Source of the DNA: Asaia bogorensis
GTDB taxonomy: Bacteria > Pseudomonadota > Alphaproteobacteria > Acetobacterales > Acetobacteraceae
Assembly: GCA_945874515.1 (NCBI GenBank)
Contig: CAMCHA010000043.1
Location: forward strand, 1-10,310
Direction of reading: 5' to 3'
DNA: 10,310 nt
Every line of letters begins with the position of its first letter. Position 1 is the stretch's first letter. Under the pieces are notes generated by a model. That model was not told the DNA's origin, searched no databases, and worked only from the letters and a program-made list of their open reading frames with translations. Positions 7,472 through 10,310 of the stretch are shown here, piece after piece. A program made the position numbers and the translations under genes.

Positions 7472-8011
7472 ATGGAGATTCATCCTCTGATGACTGATAT
7501 CATCGAGACTATCGAAACCGAAGAAACCCCGCGCGCCCAGGCGATGGCAATGGCCGCGGCGAAGAAGAAGGCGCCCGCCAAGCGGAAGCCTGCTGCCAAG
7601 AAGCCGGCTGCGAAGAAGCCTGCTGCGAAGAAGGCCGCTGCTAAGAAGCCGGCTGCGAAGAAGGCCGTTGCCAAGAAGAAGCCTGCTGCGAAGAAGGTTG
7701 CTGCCAAGAAGCCGGCCGCGAAGAAGACTGTTGCCAAGAAGAAGCCTGCTGTGAAGAAGGCTGCTGCCAAGAAGCCGGCTGCGAAGAAGACTGTTGCCAA
7801 GAAGAAGCCTGCTGCGAAGAAGGCTGCTGCCAAGAAGCCTGCCGCTAAGAAGGCTGTTGCCAAAAAGAAGCCTGCTGCGAAGAAGGCTGCTACCAAGAAG
7901 CCGGCTGCGAAGAAGGCTGCCGCGAAGAAGCCTGCCGTGAGGAAGGCCGCCCCGCGTCGTCGTAAGGTCGTTGCGCTTGCTCCGATGGTTACCGAAACCC
8001 CGACGAGCTAA
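7472..8011 (+). CDS. histone H1-like lysine/alanine-rich DNA-binding protein
   Basis: This 179-residue protein is a bacterial H1-like basic protein. A short acidic head ([16 protein letters not shown]) is followed by a tail made almost only of Lys, Ala, Pro and Val in [16 protein letters not shown] steps, and then by an Arg-rich patch (RKAAPRRRK) and a neutral end. Such tails are disordered and bind DNA or RNA through charge, so nucleoid compaction or regulation is the likely role; related examples are AlgP/AlgR3 of Pseudomonas and Hc-type proteins. Two ATG starts compete: 7472, with AGGA four bases upstream, and 7490, with GGAG twelve bases upstream, which gives 173 residues. Neither spacing is ideal. 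Five 21-residue repeats occupy the tail. It is alone in its unit, with its own leader before and a terminator after. Repeat number probably varies between strains. Confidence 0.85.
   Translation: MEIHPLMTDIIETIETEETPRAQAMAMAAAKKKAPAKRKPAAKKPAAKKPAAKKAAAKKPAAKKAVAKKKPAAKKVAAKKPAAKKTVAKKKPAVKKAAAKKPAAKKTVAKKKPAAKKAAAKKPAAKKAVAKKKPAAKKAATKKPAAKKAAAKKPAVRKAAPRRRKVVALAPMVTETPTS
7619..7930 (+). repeat. 63-bp in-frame tandem repeat (21 residues, about five copies)
   Basis: Units start at 7619, 7682, 7745, 7808 and 7871 (the last is 60 bp). Each encodes a variant of [21 protein letters not shown]. Copies differ mostly by single substitutions such as AV/TV in the last third and A/V at the second or third position. 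Shorter KKPAA steps lead into the first copy from about 7560. A repeat of this size is a ready substrate for unequal recombination, which would keep the reading frame. Confidence 0.9.
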
Positions 8012-8029
8012 GGTGCTTCCGGATCCCGG

Positions 8030-8073
8030 CACTTGGGCGTCGCATGCCAAGCATGCGGCGCCCTAAGTGTTTT
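8030..8073 (+). terminator. large intrinsic terminator of the histone-like gene
   Basis: GGGCGTCGCATGC (8035-8047) pairs with GCATGCGGCGCCC (8051-8063) over 13 bp with one G-U, around the loop CAA. The stem extends by CACTT/AAGTG across one bulged T, and four T follow (8070-8073). It begins 19 bases after the stop codon. The T-run is short but the stem is very stable. Confidence 0.75.
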
Positions 8074-8124
8074 CAAGCCAAATGGAATGACTTGGCGGCT
8101 CGGAAAACGCGACCAAGCAAAGGT

Positions 8125-8168
8125 TTAGAGCGGTTCCCGTGAACGCATGTGAACGGAGACCGCTCTAA
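8125..8168. repeat. 44-bp palindromic intergenic repeat element (REP-like)
   Basis: TTAGAGCGGT (8125-8134) and ACCGCTCTAA (8159-8168) are exact inverted repeats. Inside, after a 2x2 internal loop, CCGT (8137-8140) pairs with ACGG (8153-8156), leaving a 12-base loop. AGAGCGG...CCGCTCT ends are common in dispersed palindromes of alphaproteobacterial intergenic DNA, so this is probably one copy of a genome-wide family. It lies 20 bases before the GNAT start and contains the in-frame stop (8150-8152) that bounds that gene. It lacks a T-tract, so I do not call it a terminator. Confidence 0.7.
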
Positions 8169-8188
8169 GTGCTTTTGGGCCCCAAGAT

Positions 8189-8659
8189 ATGATGCCGCTG
8201 ATCACGCGCTTGCTGTCTGCACCTGACCATCACTTGCTGCTGCCGTTGCTTGCTGCCTATGGCGCGGAGATGGCGCCGCATCTTGCCGGCGCTGCGCCCG
8301 CTACGGCGCCTGAAATGCTGAAGCTGATCACCGCTGACCCGCGCGCAGAAATTCTGGGAGCCTTCCGCGGTGATGAGGCGCTGGGCTTCGCGCATTTCTT
8401 CGACCTGCCGGAAATTGTCTTCGCGCGGCGCTGCGGCGCGCTGGATGATCTTTTCGTACGCTCCTCCGCCCGCCGTCAGGGGGTGGCGCAAGCCTTGATT
8501 GATGGTCTTGCGGCACTTGGCCAGAAACGCGGCTGGTCGCATCTGCGCTGGATAGTGCCGGAGACAGACCAGGCCGCCATCGCGCTTTATGAGCGTATTG
8601 CCACCCGCGCGCCTTGGCGTTCCTATGTGCTGCGATTGGCTCCCGACGTATCGATTTAA
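8189..8659 (+). CDS. GNAT-family N-acetyltransferase
   Basis: This 156-residue protein should transfer an acetyl group from acetyl-CoA to an amine; the acceptor is unknown. The GNAT core is clear: the strand LDDLFVRSSARRQGVAQALI (about 85-104), with the acetyl-CoA pyrophosphate loop R95-x-x-G98-x-A100, then a helix, the strand LRWIVPETDQAAIALYERI (about 119-137) with the usual A-x-x-L-Y-E helix, and a last strand SYVLRL. An in-frame stop at 8150-8152 and no GTG or TTG codon after it leave the ATG at 8189 or 8192 as the start. No Shine-Dalgarno sequence is visible before it, so translation may be weak or leaderless. The gene converges on comM and the stop codons overlap. Confidence 0.88.
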   Translation: MMPLITRLLSAPDHHLLLPLLAAYGAEMAPHLAGAAPATAPEMLKLITADPRAEILGAFRGDEALGFAHFFDLPEIVFARRCGALDDLFVRSSARRQGVAQALIDGLAALGQKRGWSHLRWIVPETDQAAIALYERIATRAPWRSYVLRLAPDVSI

Positions 8660-10173
8660 GCAGCAACCCGCCCCGGCATACGATGGCGAAAGGCCAGCGC
8701 TTCGGCGATATGCGCGCGCCGGATCATGGCGCTGCCGGCCAGATCAGCGATGGTGCGCGCCACACGCATGCTTCGCACCTGCCCGCGCGAGGAAAGCCCA
8801 AGCCTGGTTGCCGCCACTTCAAGCAGCGTCGCGGCATCTGCTTCCAGCCCAAGCTGCAATTGGGTCAGGCTTGCTTCCGCATTATTCGGCGGACCATCGG
8901 CGCCATAACGCGCGCGTTGCGCCGCACGTGCTGCCTTGACGCGCGCGGCCACGGCGGCGCTGGCCTCCCCCGCCGGGGCGCGGGCCAATTCAGCGGGCGC
9001 GATCGGCATGACTTCGATGGTGATATCCATGCGATCCAGCAGCGGGCCGGAAAGCCGCATCTGATAATCCTCTCCACAGCGCGGCGCGCGGCCACATTCG
9101 CGCCCCGGTTGCCCCAGATAGCCGCACCGGCAGGGGTTCATCGCCGCGATGCACTGAAACCGCGCGGGGTAAGTGACATGCGCATGTACGCGGCTGATGG
9201 TCGTGCGCCCGGTCTCCATGGGCTGACGCAAAGCCTCAAGCGCTTGGCGCGGAAATTCCGGCCATTCATCCAGAAACAACACGCCGCGATGCGCCAGGCT
9301 GATCTCGCCCGGCTTGGCGCGCGACCCGCCACCGACAAGTGCTGGCATGGAAGCGGAATGATGCGGCTCCCGGAATGGAGGGCGCGTCACCAGCCGCCCG
9401 CCTTGCAGCAATCCGGCGATGGAATGCACCAGGCTCACTTCCAAAGCCTCGGCCGGCGAAAGATCTGGCAACAGCGCGGACAGCCGCGCCGCCAGCATGG
9501 ATTTCCCGCCACCGGGCGGGCCGATCATCAACAAGTTATGGCCGCCCGCCGCAGCGATTTCCAAGGCGCGTTTTGCCGTTTCCTGCCCCTTCACATCGGA
9601 AAGGCAGGGGCCTGAAGGTGGCGCGGCGTCCAGCTTTGGTGCCTCAGGCGCGCTCAATACCTGCACGCCCTTGAAGTGATTGAGCAGCGCGGGAAGATCA
9701 GGCGCGGCGAGGACTTCAATCTGTCCGGCCCAGGCCGCTTCACCGCCCTGAGCAGCGGGGCAGATCAGCCCCAACTCGCGTGCCGAGGCGCCAAGTGCGG
9801 CAGGCAACACGCCCGCCACAGGCATGATGGCGCCATCCAGCGACAATTCGCCGAGCGCGGCGAAACCCGCCAGTTCATCGCGCGGCAGCACATTCATCGC
9901 AGCCAGCACGGCAAGCGCAATGGGCAGATCGAAATGGCTGCCTTCCTTGGCGATATCAGCGGGGGCCAGGTTCACCAGCACGCGCTTGGGCGGCAGAGAA
10001 AGCCCCATGCCAAGCAAGGCCGCGCGCACTCTTTCCCGGCTTTCCGCGACCGCCTTATCGGGCAGGCCGACCACCAGGAAGGCCGGCAGGCCCGGGGCGA
10101 TTTGCACCTGCACTTCAACAGCTTGGGCGTCGATTCCAGCGAAGGCGAAGGTGGCGATGCGGGCGATGGTCAT
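8656..10173 (-). CDS. comM: ComM/YifB-family Mg-chelatase-like AAA+ ATPase
   Basis: ComM is a hexameric AAA+ helicase that drives branch migration when imported single-stranded DNA is integrated during natural transformation. This 505-residue copy is full length. Residues 1-165 form the N-terminal Lon-like ChlI domain (IAPGLPAFLVVGLPDKAVAE, NLAPADIAKEGSHFDLPIAL). The ATPase follows with Walker A GPPGGGKS (218-225), Walker B VLFLDE (298-303), ISRVH, the cysteine set C348, C350, C360 and C366, and SGPLLDRMDI with the candidate arginine finger. The C-terminal SSRGQVRSMRVARTIADLAG segment (461-480) is typical. I start at the ATG at 10173, where the family begins (MTIARIATFAFAGI); a TTG at 10209 would add 12 unrelated residues. 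Family members usually read LDELPEF in Walker B; here it is LDEWPEF. It lies 43 bases after a probable dipeptidase gene on the same strand. Confidence 0.95.
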   Translation of the reverse strand: MTIARIATFAFAGIDAQAVEVQVQIAPGLPAFLVVGLPDKAVAESRERVRAALLGMGLSLPPKRVLVNLAPADIAKEGSHFDLPIALAVLAAMNVLPRDELAGFAALGELSLDGAIMPVAGVLPAALGASARELGLICPAAQGGEAAWAGQIEVLAAPDLPALLNHFKGVQVLSAPEAPKLDAAPPSGPCLSDVKGQETAKRALEIAAAGGHNLLMIGPPGGGKSMLAARLSALLPDLSPAEALEVSLVHSIAGLLQGGRLVTRPPFREPHHSASMPALVGGGSRAKPGEISLAHRGVLFLDEWPEFPRQALEALRQPMETGRTTISRVHAHVTYPARFQCIAAMNPCRCGYLGQPGRECGRAPRCGEDYQMRLSGPLLDRMDITIEVMPIAPAELARAPAGEASAAVAARVKAARAAQRARYGADGPPNNAEASLTQLQLGLEADAATLLEVAATRLGLSSRGQVRSMRVARTIADLAGSAMIRRAHIAEALAFRHRMPGRVAA

Positions 10174-10216
10174 GCCCGCATGATTGGCGCATTCTGCGTC
10201 AAAATACAACCATAAG

Positions 10217-10310
10217 TTATATTTCAGCCATCCCCTGCACCCGCCGCATTAGCCGGCGGAAATTGCCGGACCAGAGCAAATCAATCTCCCGCGCGCCATA
10301 GCCGCGGCGA
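10217..10310 (-). CDS. C-terminal end of a probable membrane dipeptidase (peptidase M19), cut by window edge
   Basis: Only the last 31 codons are inside. They read RGYGAREIDLLWSGNFRRLM and then RRVQGMAEI before TAA (10219-10217). The pattern RGY-x(4)-I-x-x-L-x-x-GN-x-x-R-x-x-x-x-V matches the C-terminal helix of renal-dipeptidase-like M19 enzymes, where GGNxLRV is usual; here it is SGNFRRL. No catalytic residue is visible, so the call rests on this tail alone. It may share a transcript with comM. Confidence 0.5.
   Translation of the reverse strand, partial: RRGYGAREIDLLWSGNFRRLMRRVQGMAEI

Noticed and set aside
7619..7930. A CRISPR array, suggested by regular repeats.
   Set aside because: The repeats are contiguous, without unique spacers, keep one reading frame and encode a Lys/Ala-rich protein.
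7382..8050. A minus-strand open frame of over 200 codons, rich in Leu/Arg/Ser repeats, opposite the histone-like gene, and a second hydrophobic one (7480-7896).
   Set aside because: Both are antisense shadows of the 63-bp repeat; the plus strand encodes a recognisable H1-like protein with a terminator after it.
10174..10209. A TTG start for comM giving 12 more residues.
   Set aside because: Family members begin at the equivalent of the ATG at 10173, and the added residues have no family counterpart.

Overview
The window is GC-rich and reads as a chromosomal segment of an alphaproteobacterium, most likely the Acetobacteraceae (Roseomonas-like). The grounds are the codon bias, a Bug/TctC-type solute-binding protein, a lysine/alanine-rich histone-like protein and a short palindromic intergenic repeat. 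The genus is an inference from protein style, not from a marker gene. No mobile element, CRISPR array, tRNA or rRNA is visible.

Region 1 (1-3974, minus strand) is a compact catabolic operon read from right to left. It holds a LysR regulator, an allantoinase/dihydropyrimidinase-type cyclic amidohydrolase with all metal ligands, a 97-residue two-helix membrane protein, a GlcG/HbpS-like protein and a TctC-type periplasmic binding protein that runs off the left edge. Two of the junctions overlap, so co-transcription is likely. The set looks like uptake plus hydrolysis of an organic acid or cyclic amide, but the substrate is unknown.

Region 2 (3975-6965, plus strand) diverges from the LysR gene across a 138-bp shared control region. 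It encodes 2-methylcitrate dehydratase (PrpD) and then 2-methylcitrate synthase (PrpC), the condensing and dehydrating steps of the methylcitrate cycle for propionyl-CoA. A GC hairpin lies between the two genes and a strong intrinsic terminator (6930-6965) closes the unit. The lyase PrpB and the usual PrpR regulator are not in the window, so the divergent LysR protein is the obvious regulator candidate.

Region 3 (6966-8073, plus strand) begins with a consensus -35 box and a roughly 480-base leader without a secure gene. The first part of this leader can fold into a long rod. The leader precedes a histone-H1-like basic protein built of 21-residue repeats, which ends in a large hairpin terminator.

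Region 4 (8074-10310) has a 44-bp palindromic repeat directly before a GNAT acetyltransferase gene. That gene converges on comM/yifB (a Mg-chelatase-like AAA+ ATPase of natural transformation, minus strand), and the two stop codons share TTAA. Upstream of comM, at the right edge, lies the C-terminal end of what is probably an M19 membrane dipeptidase.

No clear new defence or mobile system was found. The points most worth a second look are the LysR-linked coupling of a PrpDC pair to a TctC/amidohydrolase operon, and the structured leader upstream of the histone-like gene.
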